A stretch of 64,000 nt of DNA from Leisingera methylohalidivorans DSM 14336 (lineage in GTDB: Bacteria; Pseudomonadota; Alphaproteobacteria; Rhodobacterales; Rhodobacteraceae), in contig NC_023135.1 in NCBI RefSeq assembly GCF_000511355.1, positions 1,018,371 to 1,082,370 of the forward strand. Direction: 5' to 3'. The notes under the pieces were generated by a model. It was not told the origin of the DNA. It worked only from the letters and a program-made list of their open reading frames with translations, and did not search any database. This document shows positions 18,627-26,575 of this stretch, piece after piece. Positions within the stretch are counted from its first letter, which is position 1. Each line of letters starts with the position of its first letter. A program made the translations under genes and the position numbers.

Positions 18627-18735
18627 TCAATATTAAAGCCAAGCAAAATCACCTCGGTTCGGCCCGTTGAAGGTCAGATGAGGTAAAGTTCTAGATGTTT
18701 TTTAGTTATCAGAAACGTGCGACGGAGCACTAGAA

Positions 18736-19752
18736 TCAATCGCTCCGTTTTAGAACTCTTAACCTGCGCATTTCCGAAACTCCTAGCTTTGTTAGTTGCC
18801 AGAAATTGGCCACATCTCCTCCAACTGTCTTTGATCTGTAGACGGTAATCAATCCGAGGGCTTCCAGTTGTAGGCGAGCTGTATTTAGGGTCTCCCTTTC
18901 TAATCTGTACTTATATTCGATCGCTTTTGAAGGGCGATTTTGGTCTGTCGCTTCCAAGGCCATAATATTAGAAGCGGCATCTTGATTGAGAGGTTCAATC
19001 ATGTTTGGGCTAAGCGTAGAGAATATCTTTTCTAGGCTTGTGGTGACTGTAACGTCAGTGCCGCGAATAGTGGAGCCTTGGTGGTTGTAAAGCCAAGGTT
19101 CTACGGTTAGTGGAATATCTGTTTCAATTCCTGCGATATTAGAGATCTCTTGCTGCTGACCTTCAAAATCTCTGATTTTTTCCTTCGCTTCTTTAAGTTC
19201 GTTTTGCAATGAAACAATCTGAAGTAGCGTCTGATCGGAGTCGACCGTCGGTCCGCGGGTCCAACCTATGCCCGGGTTTTCCGTCATAGCTCTGTTCAAG
19301 GCCAAAACAACGAAAGCCGGCAGTGTTCCGGGATCATCCCACATTTTCACAAGGCGAGAATTGGTGACTTCGTTTCGAAAACGGAAGAAGTTTTCAGCTT
19401 TTAGAGAATCTTGCAAGTCTGTTTCGTTTCCATCTAGCGCCTGTGGGTTGTTATGAACAAATGCTAGAACCGGAATGCCTTTCTCCTTTGCATAAAGATA
19501 TTCCTTTTCTGTGTAGCTTATTCCATCAGGTGCAATCGATCCATATCTGGCCTTGATTACAAGGATGTAGTAGTCCGTTTCATCAATGATTTTCTTGATG
19601 AACTCGAACTGCTCCTCGTCAGCTGCAGGGAACGCTTCCATGCCAATCGGGATGCAACCCATTTCAAAGAGTGTGCGTGTTATGGCGTCTCTTTCGGCAC
19701 GCAGGTCAGAGTAAGTCGAAGAGAGAAAAACTTGGTACTTCTTTTTTGACAT
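18736..19752 (-). CDS. DUF4062 protein with coiled coil and C-terminal winged-helix-like region
   Basis: A 338-residue protein of unknown function. Residues 1-100 are a DUF4062 domain: KYQVFLSSTYSDLRAERDAI, then a TDYYILVIKARYGS strand and SYTEKEYLYAKEKGIPVLAFV. This fold resembles TIR/SLOG-like nucleotide-handling domains and occurs in conflict-related proteins; that link is from general knowledge. About residues 190-220 look like a coiled coil (LQNELKEAKEKIRDFEGQQQ). The end (LNTARLQLEALGLITVYRSK...FWQLTKLGVSEMRRL) looks like a winged helix. Base composition is strikingly AT-rich: three sampled 60-base lines in the gene have 23-24 G+C, against 38 in one from lepA. The gene is therefore probably acquired. 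It has no operon partner. The ATG at 19752 is the natural domain start. Confidence 0.75.
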   Translation of the reverse strand: MSKKKYQVFLSSTYSDLRAERDAITRTLFEMGCIPIGMEAFPAADEEQFEFIKKIIDETDYYILVIKARYGSIAPDGISYTEKEYLYAKEKGIPVLAFVHNNPQALDGNETDLQDSLKAENFFRFRNEVTNSRLVKMWDDPGTLPAFVVLALNRAMTENPGIGWTRGPTVDSDQTLLQIVSLQNELKEAKEKIRDFEGQQQEISNIAGIETDIPLTVEPWLYNHQGSTIRGTDVTVTTSLEKIFSTLSPNMIEPLNQDAASNIMALEATDQNRPSKAIEYKYRLERETLNTARLQLEALGLITVYRSKTVGGDVANFWQLTKLGVSEMRRLRVLKRSD

Positions 19753-19845
19753 TATTCCGCTCAAAGGTGTTGTTCTGCTTGACGAGGGTTGTATCTGCTG
19801 GATGCTCGTTATTGAAGTCGCTCCTTGCGACTTACGTCGACCTAA

Positions 19846-19945
19846 CCGCCCGGCCGCCAAACCGGGCAGCGCCCGTCCCGCCCCCCGCCACGCCAGAGGC
19901 GTGGTTCCAGCACGACGCGGGCGCTTCGCTTCCCACCCCGCCGGG
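19846..19945. repeat. REP-like palindromic element, copy 2
   Basis: CCGCCCGGCCGCCAAACCGGGCAGCGCCCG followed by GGGCGCTTCGCTTCCC, the same layout as copy 1 and as the copy at 35461-35530. It lies on the other side of the DUF4062 gene, in the same orientation as copy 1. Confidence 0.6.
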
Positions 19946-20003
19946 CCGGGCGCTGCCCTCCGCGTGCGGGTCAAACCATCGGCTTCCAAAGGGGCCAATC
20001 CAT

Positions 20004-20321
20004 ATGACAGATTTCGCCGTAGTTTCCCGGTCCTCACCGTTCATCCTGCAATTTCCGGACATCGCCGGGTTCCTGGCCTTTGCAAGAGAGCAAAGAATGG
20101 CGATTGCCAGAATTGAATTGCTGGACGGCTGCGGCAACCTTGTCAGCTATCCAGTGGCCGGATGCCCGGACGCCCCGCTCGCCATCGCGTCTTTCCTGTT
20201 TCAGTTCAGCGATAACAGCGCGCAGGACCTGGCTGCGTCTTTCAGCTACTACAAGCAAGTTCTGGCTGAAGTCACTGCCGAAGCCGGTTGGGAAGCGATG
20301 ATCTGGCTGGCGGAGGCCTGA
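20004..20321 (+). CDS. Hypothetical protein, 105 residues
   Basis: A 105-residue frame beginning MTDFAVVSRSSPF with amphipathic helical content and a mildly acidic C-terminus (EAGWEAMIWLAEA). No signal peptide, membrane helix or known motif is visible. The start at 20004 has only a distant GGGG ahead. It returns to the GC-rich composition of the chromosome after the AT-rich DUF4062 gene. I do not recognise the family. Confidence 0.5.
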   Translation: MTDFAVVSRSSPFILQFPDIAGFLAFAREQRMAIARIELLDGCGNLVSYPVAGCPDAPLAIASFLFQFSDNSAQDLAASFSYYKQVLAEVTAEAGWEAMIWLAEA

Positions 20322-20432
20322 TTGGCCCATGCGCCACTCTCCGCGCATCCGCGGCCAGGCCAGCATTCCGCTGCTGAAAACGTGCAATTTCCATGCTATC
20401 CTCCGCCCCGTTCATCTGGGGAGGATAACACC

Positions 20433-20675
20433 ATGAAACACCTGACTTTGGCCGCCGCGATCACCCTCTTGGCGTCGCCGCTTCTGGCCGGGCAATGCCC
20501 CGCCGACATTGCCGCCATCGACGCGGCGCTGGCCTCCGGGACCGAGCTGTCGGAGGCCGATCTGGCAACGGTCCAAGGCATGCGCGACGAGGGCCAGAGC
20601 TTGCATGACGGCGGCGATCATGCGGCCTCGGTCGCCGTTCTGGCCGAAGCCAAGGCGATGCTCGGGATCGAGTGA
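20433..20675 (+). CDS. Small exported protein
   Basis: An 80-residue protein with a signal peptide (MKHLTLAAAITLLASPLLAG) and a short mature helical part with one Cys (QCPADIAAIDAAL...) and AVLAEAKAMLGIE. GGAGG shortly before the ATG supports the start. The mature portion looks like a two-helix unit, probably periplasmic. Function unknown; it is the kind of small periplasmic protein common in Rhodobacteraceae. It shares a bidirectional terminator with the convergent entericidin gene. Confidence 0.65.
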   Translation: MKHLTLAAAITLLASPLLAGQCPADIAAIDAALASGTELSEADLATVQGMRDEGQSLHDGGDHAASVAVLAEAKAMLGIE

Positions 20676-20685
20676 CCGCAACAAA

Positions 20686-20710
20686 AACGCCCGGCACCGG
20701 GCCGGGCGTT
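20686..20710. terminator. Bidirectional terminator
   Basis: AACGCCCGGC, ACCGG loop, GCCGGGCGTT with A and T flanks, between convergent small genes. Confidence 0.7.
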
Positions 20711-20731
20711 GCTGTCTTGAAACCGATGGGC

Positions 20732-20869
20732 TTACAGCGCGTCCTGCACGTCCTGTGCGGCGCCGCTGATCGCCTGTCCCGCCTTGGAAATGTCGCGCCC
20801 TGCGCCCTTGGTGGTCTCGCAGGCGGCCAGCCCCAGCAGCATCAGCGCACACGTAAAAATCCTGATCAT
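20732..20869 (-). CDS. Entericidin-type small lipoprotein
   Basis: A 45-residue lipoprotein: signal MIRIFTCALMLLGLAAC with the lipobox LAAC, then ETTKGAGRDISKAGQAISGAAQDVQDAL. This is the pattern of the EcnA/EcnB family (GxGxDIxxxGxAI). These small membrane lipoproteins have been described as toxin/antidote-like in E. coli, but in alphaproteobacteria they are mostly envelope lipoproteins of unknown role. GAGGAG about nine bases before the ATG supports the start. Confidence 0.85.
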   Translation of the reverse strand: MIRIFTCALMLLGLAACETTKGAGRDISKAGQAISGAAQDVQDAL

Positions 20870-21044
20870 CGTCGAAGGCTCCTCATCTCTGCTCAAAACT
20901 CTTTGGCGGATGTCTAGCAAGCCGCCTCAGTCCAGACCAGAGCAATTGCAGGCCAGCGGATCCGATGCGGTTGAGCAAGGTCAAGGCGGCAGGCGAGGAG
21001 AAGGTATACTGGGATGTGCAAACAGTCATGAGGAGACCAGAGAT

Positions 21045-21371
21045 ATGGACCTGTCCACCCGCAAACAGGCACTGGAGGCGCGCCGCGCCGAACTGACCGG
21101 CCATCTTGGCAGGGTCGAGCACACGCTGGACGCACCGATGCCCAAGGACTGGGAGGATCGCGCCTCCGAGCGGCAGGGCGACGAGGTGCTGGAAAGCCTT
21201 GGCAAGGCCGAACTGGACGAGCTGCGCCGCATTGACGCCGCGCTCGCTCGGATCCGTGCAGGAACCTACGGCATCTGCGCCGGCTGCGGCGAGCGGATTT
21301 CCGATGCGCGGCTGGACCTGCTGCCCGCTGCCCCCCTGTGCAAAACCTGCGCAGGCGCTGCAGCGGGCTAG
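21045..21371 (+). CDS. DksA/TraR C4-type zinc-finger protein (copy A)
   Basis: A 108-residue protein with an N-terminal helical hairpin (STRKQALEARRAELTGHLGRVEHTL) and a C-terminal zinc finger with cysteines 78, 81, 99 and 102 (CAGC...CKTC). DksA-like proteins bind the secondary channel of RNA polymerase with ppGpp. This one is shorter than DksA itself and may act on polymerase or be a stress protein. The middle is acidic (WEDRASERQGDEVLESL). A paralogue follows at 21526. The start is preceded by GGAGACC. Confidence 0.85.
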   Translation: MDLSTRKQALEARRAELTGHLGRVEHTLDAPMPKDWEDRASERQGDEVLESLGKAELDELRRIDAALARIRAGTYGICAGCGERISDARLDLLPAAPLCKTCAGAAAG

Positions 21372-21525
21372 GGGCCGGCCTCCGGTCCGGAAAGCGATTT
21401 ACCAGAAATTTGCAACTTATAGGGTAGTGTGCTCCCCGGAAATCGCGGGTATCTTGACTTGGATCAAGGCTGTAGCTTTGACCCCGCAGCAAGTTGTGCG
21501 ACATTTGAGCTGGAGGGCATGTACT

Positions 21526-21867
21526 ATGGACTTTTCCACTAGAAAACAAACCCTTGAACTGCGCCGGATGGCGCTGGCAGGCACCCTGGCACATATCGGC
21601 CTTGCGCCGGACCCGGCAAATTCCGGCCTTGCGCCGGACCCGGTGCAGATGGGGTCAGCCCGGCAGGCGGGGGCAGGCCATGCCGGTGCCGGATCCATCG
21701 CGGTCCCCGCCAGGGCCGGCCTGGACGAGCTGCGCCGCATCGATGCGGCTCTGGCCCGCCTGCGCGAGGGGTCCTATGGCTATTGCCGGATTTGCGGCGA
21801 CAACATCGCCGATGACTGGCTGGACCAGCGTCCGGCCTCGCCCTTCTGCAAAAGCTGCGCGCTCTGA
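21526..21867 (+). CDS. DksA/TraR C4-type zinc-finger protein (copy B)
   Basis: A 113-residue paralogue of the preceding gene: MDFSTRKQTLELRRMALAG aligns with MDLSTRKQALEARRAELTG, and LDELRRIDAALAR is identical in both. Zinc cysteines are at 87, 90, 108 and 111 (CRIC...CKSC). In place of the acidic middle of copy A it has a Gly/Ala/Pro linker with a duplicated GLAPDP unit, encoded by a perfect 20-base direct repeat at 21597-21616 and 21624-21643. The loss of acidic residues in the coiled-coil region suggests changed function. It is separated from copy A by 154 bases, so it may have its own promoter. Confidence 0.8.
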   Translation: MDFSTRKQTLELRRMALAGTLAHIGLAPDPANSGLAPDPVQMGSARQAGAGHAGAGSIAVPARAGLDELRRIDAALARLREGSYGYCRICGDNIADDWLDQRPASPFCKSCAL

Positions 21868-21933
21868 CAGTCCGGCCCCGGCCGCAGCGGGGCAGGGCGG
21901 CAGCGTGACACGCCTCGGACAGGTCCGGGAGCT

Positions 21934-21967
21934 TCATCAGCCGGGGGGCAGCCGCCCCGCCGGCTGA
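21934..21967. terminator. GC hairpin after the DksA-like pair
   Basis: TCAGCCGG, an inner GGGGC...GCCCC stem, and CCGGCTGA form a strong two-part hairpin. There is no T run, so its terminator role is uncertain. Confidence 0.4.
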
Positions 21968-22102
21968 AGCCGGTCCTGAACCGCCGCCGTTGTCCTGCTG
22001 CGGCGCTGCACTACTTCAGGGCTTTGCGCAAAAGGCCCCGTTGCCGTGTCGGCCGGGATATGTCACAACCTGCCTGACCGACTGAACAAATGAGTTTAGC
22101 AG

Positions 22103-22756
22103 ATGCCAGATTTCACTGAGCGCCGCCGCATGATGGTGGACACCCAGATCCGTCCGTCGGATGTCACCAAATACCCGATCATCAAGGCGATGCTGGCAGT
22201 CCCGCGGGAACAGTTTGTCCCCGACGCGCAGCGCGAGGCGGCTTACGCGGACAAGAACGTGAAACTGGGCGGCACCCGGGTGCTGATGGAACCGCGCACC
22301 CTGGCCAAGATGCTCGATGCGGTGGATCTGCAGAACGACGAACTGGTGCTCGATGTGGCCTGCGGGCTGGGCTATTCCACCGCAGTGGCCGCCCGGATGG
22401 CGCAGATGGTGATCGGCGTCGAAGAAGACGCGGACATGGCCGCCGACGCGCAGGATCTGCTGTCGGAGACCGGCGCGGACAATGCCATTGTGCACAGCGG
22501 CCCGCTGGCGGAAGGGGCCGCCGAACACGGCCCCTATGACGTGATCCTGGTCGAGGGCGGCGTCGAGGCGCTGCCCGCGGCCCTGCTGGACCAGCTCAAG
22601 GACGGCGGCCGGATTGCGGCGCTGATGATGACCGGCGCGCTTGGCGAGATGAAAATCGGCTACAAGAGCGGCTCCGGAATCTCCTGGCGGTTTGCCTTCA
22701 ATGCCGGCGCCCCGGTGCTGCCGGGGTTTGCAGCCGCGCGTGAATTCGCGCTCTGA
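22103..22756 (+). CDS. Protein-L-isoaspartate O-methyltransferase-like protein
   Basis: A 217-residue class I SAM-dependent methyltransferase of the PCMT family. It begins with the family N-terminus (RRRMMVDTQIRPSDV), then VPREQFVP, and has the SAM motif LVLDVACGLGYSTAVAARMA, and DVILVEGGVEALP. PCMT repairs isoaspartyl residues in proteins. Several alphaproteobacteria, as I recall, have this gene just before tolC, as here. Motif I has a Cys (VACGLGYS) in place of the common Gly in GxGSGY, so activity is not certain. The start at 22103 agrees with the conserved N-terminus. Confidence 0.85.
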   Translation: MPDFTERRRMMVDTQIRPSDVTKYPIIKAMLAVPREQFVPDAQREAAYADKNVKLGGTRVLMEPRTLAKMLDAVDLQNDELVLDVACGLGYSTAVAARMAQMVIGVEEDADMAADAQDLLSETGADNAIVHSGPLAEGAAEHGPYDVILVEGGVEALPAALLDQLKDGGRIAALMMTGALGEMKIGYKSGSGISWRFAFNAGAPVLPGFAAAREFAL

Positions 22757-22892
22757 TCCGCGGAACGCGGCATTGCCTTCGCAGCGATGCAGCCGTTAGA
22801 CTGAACCAGAGGCCGGGCGCCGGACAAAGGAGCGCCCGGAGTGCAGTAAAAAACCATCGCGGCTGGCGGCGCGGCAAAAGATAAGGCGACCG

Positions 22893-24317
22893 ATGCGAAT
22901 GAAATTCCCGGCGAATGTGTTGAAGGCTTTTGTGTTTGCCGGCGGCGTGGCGGCCACGGCGCTGGTGCCGGTGACGGCGGCGGCGGACAACCTGTCCGAC
23001 GCGATGATCGGCGCCTATAAGACCAGCGGCCTGCTGGATCAGAACCGGGCGCTGCTGCGGGCCGCGGATGAGGACGTGGCGATTGCCGTGTCCCGGCTGC
23101 GCCCCGTGATCGACTGGACGATCACCGCCAGCCATACCTATTCCCGCAGCATCAACCAGCTCGGCACCTTCAACGAGTTCACCAACAACGATCTCGGCAC
23201 CCAGATCCAGCTGACCCAGCTGCTCTATGACGGCGGCGAGACCCGCCTGCGCAAACTGGCGGCGCAGGAGCTGGTGCTTGCCGCGCGCCAGCAGTTGCTG
23301 AGTGTCGAGCAGACGGTGCTGCTCAATGCCGTGCAGGCCTATGTGGGGGTGCTTCAGGGGCAGGAGAATGTCGCCCTGCGCCGCAACAACCTGAGCTTGC
23401 TGCAAGAGGAGCTGAAGGCGGCGCAGGACCGGTTCGAAGTGGGCGAGGTGACCCGCACCGATGTCGCGCTGGCGCAAAGCCAGGTGGCTGCCGCGCGCGC
23501 CAATCTGACCGATGCCGAAGGCGCTCTGCTGACCGCCCGGGCGACCTATCTGCAGATCGTCGGCCACGCGCCGGGGAGGATTGCCGGTCAGCCGCGGCTG
23601 CCGTCGCGGGCGGTTTCGATTGACCGGGCGCAGTCCATCGCGGCCCGCAACCAGCCGGATCTGCTGGCGCAGCAGCATTCGGTCAAATCCGCCGACATTC
23701 TGGTCCAGGCAGCGACCAAGGCCCTGGGGCCGAATGTGAGGTTCCGTGCCTCCGCAGGCCTGAGCGAGGACGTGAACGGCAGCACCGGCACCGACTCGGA
23801 TGCTTCGGCTTCAGTGACACTGTCGCAACAGCTCTATGCCGGCGGTCTCAACGCGGCGACCCGGCGGCGGGCCATTGCCAGTGCCGACTCGGAACGCGGC
23901 GCCTTGATCAATACCCAGCGCGCTGTGCGCCAGAATGTCAGCTCGGCGTTCTTCAACGTGGAAACGGCGCGGGCGACCCTGGTGTCCTCCAATGAACGGG
24001 TGCGTGCATCCAAGGTCGCTTTTGACGGCATCCGGGAAGAGGCGACCCTGGGGGCACGGACGACGCTGGACGTGCTGCAGGCAGAGCAGCAGTATCTCGA
24101 TGCTCAGACCGGCGAGGTGAATGCGCGTGCCAACCAGGCCATCGCGGCCTACCAGCTGTTGCAGGCGCAGGGGCTGCTCACCGCCGAGCATCTGGGGCTG
24201 GCGGTCGAGATCTACGACCCGGCGCTCTATTACAACCTGGTCAAGGACGCGCCTGCGCAATACAGCAAGCGCGGCAAGGATTTGGACCGGGTGCTCAAGG
24301 CCTTGGGACGTAACTGA
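22893..24317 (+). CDS. tolC: TolC-family outer-membrane efflux protein
   Basis: A 474-residue exported protein: signal peptide ending around LVPVTAAA, then two OEP repeats. The first has the helical region with QLTQLLYDGGETRLRKLAAQE and VGEVTRTDVALAQSQ; the second has VTLSQQLYAGGLNAATRR and LGARTTLDVLQAEQQYLDAQTG. These match the alpha-barrel halves and equatorial YDGG/YAGG motifs of TolC. It forms the trimeric outer-membrane channel for type I secretion and RND or MFS export. It is preceded by pcm and followed by the PopZ-like gene. Confidence 0.92.
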   Translation: MRMKFPANVLKAFVFAGGVAATALVPVTAAADNLSDAMIGAYKTSGLLDQNRALLRAADEDVAIAVSRLRPVIDWTITASHTYSRSINQLGTFNEFTNNDLGTQIQLTQLLYDGGETRLRKLAAQELVLAARQQLLSVEQTVLLNAVQAYVGVLQGQENVALRRNNLSLLQEELKAAQDRFEVGEVTRTDVALAQSQVAAARANLTDAEGALLTARATYLQIVGHAPGRIAGQPRLPSRAVSIDRAQSIAARNQPDLLAQQHSVKSADILVQAATKALGPNVRFRASAGLSEDVNGSTGTDSDASASVTLSQQLYAGGLNAATRRRAIASADSERGALINTQRAVRQNVSSAFFNVETARATLVSSNERVRASKVAFDGIREEATLGARTTLDVLQAEQQYLDAQTGEVNARANQAIAAYQLLQAQGLLTAEHLGLAVEIYDPALYYNLVKDAPAQYSKRGKDLDRVLKALGRN

Positions 24318-24392
24318 CAATTCATCCTATCGGTTGTGCGGTGACGGGAAGGCCGCTACACTCTGACTCAAGAGGCAAGAGTGGTTTATAAA

Positions 24393-25637
24393 ATGTCCGA
24401 CCCAGTTACCCATGCTGAGATCGAAGATGTATTGTCCTCAATCCGCCGCTTGGTGAGTGATGACAGCCGCAGCGGGCCGGCGGCCCCCGAACCGGCGGCG
24501 CGGCTGGTTCTGACGCCCGCCCTGCGGGTGCAGGAGGGCGGCCCGGACCGCGGTCCCGGAACTCGTGATCCGGCGGCTGATGTTCCGGCGGCTGATGTTC
24601 CGGCAGTTGAAACCGGCGCAGCATCCCGCAGCCCGGCTGACGGCGCCGCTGACCGCTCCGGCCAGGCCGGAGACGGCGCTGATGCACCGGTGGCAACCGG
24701 CCCTTCCGGCAGCGCGGCGATGCTGGAAGCGGAAGCCCCGATTGCCTTCCGCCACCGCAACAACGTGCCTGAAACCGGATCGTCCTTGGATGACGGGCTG
24801 GCCGAAGCGGAGCCGGACTCGGGATTGCAGACCGTCCAGCCGGATCCAGGCCATTTCGACACCGGCCATTTCGATACGGACCATTTGGAAACGGACTGCT
24901 CGGATACCGGTCATTTGGACTCGGGAAACCAGGGTTCAGGCCTGAATGCAGAACTGCATGACCCGCATTCGCAAACCGTGCCCGGTGCTGCGGCGGGCGC
25001 CCCTTGGGGCGACCCCAATGCCACTCTTTTTGCCGCTGCCGCAGACGCGGACCAGCGGGCAGATGGCACAGGCAGTCCGGCCGCTGACGCGCCAGCAGGC
25101 GGTCAGGCCACGGACGCCGGTCACGCCATCGAAACCGCCGGCGCCCGCGCCGCCTCTGTTGTGCGCAAAATTGCCGAGCTTGAGGCCCGCAGCGCCCGCG
25201 GGCATGAGCAGGAGCAGCAGCAATGGGAGCCGGACAGCCAGACGGAGGCGCCGTTTGCCGGCACCGACACCATCGAATGGCGCGACGAACCGCTCTCCGC
25301 CCGCCGTTCCGGACCGCAGGCCGGGGGCGGCGCATTCGCCGCTGATGATACGCTGCAGGAGGCGGGCGCAGAGGTTTCGCCGGGACCCGGCGTCAACGAT
25401 GGCAGCGCGGTTGCGCGGGCTGAAACCGTGGCCGAAGCCGCTGTCGCCGGAGCTGCCCTGGAAACCCTGGCCGAGTCCGCTGACGACTACCTCGACGAGG
25501 ACAGCCTGCGCGAACTGGTGGCCAGTATCGTGCGCGAGGAGCTGCAGGGCCCGCTGGGGGAGCGCATCACCCGCAACGTGCGCAAACTGGTCCGCCGCGA
25601 AATCCACCGCGCGCTGGCCGCGCATGATCTGCTCTGA
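24393..25637 (+). CDS. Acidic, low-complexity protein with PopZ/DUF2497-like ends
   Basis: A 414-residue protein. The N-terminal 20 residues read EIEDVLSSIRRLVSDDS, close to the DUF2497/PopZ entry motif EEILASIRRIISED. The middle 300 residues are acidic, Ala/Pro/Gly-rich and repetitive (ADVPAADVPAVE; GHFDTGHFDTDHLET). The last 60 residues (YLDEDSLRELVASIVREELQGPLGERITRNVRKLVRREIHRAL) form an amphipathic helix pair, comparable in place to the PopZ oligomerisation end. PopZ builds polar microdomains in Caulobacter. The homology call rests on end motifs and layout only. The frame opens 12 bases earlier, but 24393 (MSDPVTHAE) is the natural start. Confidence 0.6.
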   Translation: MSDPVTHAEIEDVLSSIRRLVSDDSRSGPAAPEPAARLVLTPALRVQEGGPDRGPGTRDPAADVPAADVPAVETGAASRSPADGAADRSGQAGDGADAPVATGPSGSAAMLEAEAPIAFRHRNNVPETGSSLDDGLAEAEPDSGLQTVQPDPGHFDTGHFDTDHLETDCSDTGHLDSGNQGSGLNAELHDPHSQTVPGAAAGAPWGDPNATLFAAAADADQRADGTGSPAADAPAGGQATDAGHAIETAGARAASVVRKIAELEARSARGHEQEQQQWEPDSQTEAPFAGTDTIEWRDEPLSARRSGPQAGGGAFAADDTLQEAGAEVSPGPGVNDGSAVARAETVAEAAVAGAALETLAESADDYLDEDSLRELVASIVREELQGPLGERITRNVRKLVRREIHRALAAHDLL

Positions 25638-25806
25638 GGCCTGAAACCGTCCGCAGGCCGCTGCGGGCAAGCGGCAGGCTTTAAAAAGACGTGCCCGGGT
25701 GCCAGCCCTTTGCAGGTCGTGGTGCAGAGAAAATTTCGGTTGGCCAGATGCCGGCCAATCTTACCCTCGATGACCGCGGTATGCGGTTTTTTCCGAGGCA
25801 GGGCGC

Positions 25807-26543
25807 GTGGACGTGCTCGCGAACAATTCTTCGCCAGAGAGAGAACGTCGTCTGCAAGTGCCGTGTCACGGGATCGGCGTCAGTTTCTGCCGCCCCCCCC
25901 CGCGCGGTCTCTTCATGGAGCCGCCAGAGCTCTTCAAGAAGGAAAGAAATTTTTCCCGGAACGTCAAATCGAACCAATCTCGAGGCAAAGTCAGCGGCTC
26001 CGGGGACGAAAAAACCTTAAAGTGCGGCGCTTGCGGTCAATGCTCGATCATAAAAAACATTGCTGCCGCGGCCGGCGAATATCGCCGCCTTCGCAGCCGG
26101 TTCCAAGCGGAGGGTCCGGGGGACTGCTGACCGAACGAGGGCTGCGGGAACCACGGGAAACGCCCTGAGGACAATCCCGGGCTCTATCGGAAATCCGGGC
26201 CCGCGGCAAAGGGTGCCCAGAGATGCAAGGGCAGAGCCCGCCTGGCATCGTTCTCTATCGGCCCCAGATCAGGGGCCCGCACCGCAGCAGCGCCAACAGG
26301 GCCGTTCTCCGGATGATTGCGAACGGCAGCCCGATCTCGAAGATCAGTGAATTCACCGGCCTCTGTCCGCGAGATGGCTACAAGAAGATCGGCTTCATCT
26401 GCGATCGAGTGGCGGATCACACAGCACGATTGGAAAACGCGTTCAAGGGCGTCAACTGGCAGGCCGCCGGCCGCCGGTTCGCAACAGGCCCGCAGGCCCT
26501 GCGCCTGAACCGGCCGAACAGGCAGGCGCAGTCAATCGCCTGA
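25807..26543 (+). pseudogene. Decayed zinc-ribbon transposase-like gene
   Basis: Pieces of one ancestral protein lie in two frames. In the first are KCGACGQCSIIKN and YRRLRSRFQAEGPGDC, then a stop at 26128-26130, then PNEGCGNHGKRPEDNPGLYRKSG and AAKGAQRCKG. In the other is HRSSANRAVLRMIANGSPISKISEFTG, with RDGYKKIGFICDRVADHTARLENAF. This order (paired-cysteine N-terminus, CPNEGC-type ribbon, helix-turn-helix) is that of zinc-ribbon insertion-element proteins common in Roseobacters. An in-frame stop, at least one frameshift and loss of one ribbon cysteine pair show decay. The boundaries are approximate. The rest of the 25638-26853 gap holds only the palindromes listed below. Confidence 0.55.
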
Positions 26544-26575
26544 TGAAATCTTTACCCGGTTTGGAGCAATGAGAA

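Noticed and set aside
16358..18652. 764-residue minus-strand frame opposite lepA
   Set aside because: Shadow of lepA; His/Val/Gln-rich composition, spans the lepA terminator, no recognisable domain.
18571..19945. Flanking repeats of the DUF4062 islet as integrase att sites
   Set aside because: The repeats belong to a family found elsewhere in the window and no tRNA or integrase is adjacent, so I call them REP-like elements.
25681..25977. 98-residue minus-strand frame near the decayed element
   Set aside because: No family resemblance, no ribosome site; it overlaps the plus-strand remnants of the zinc-ribbon gene.
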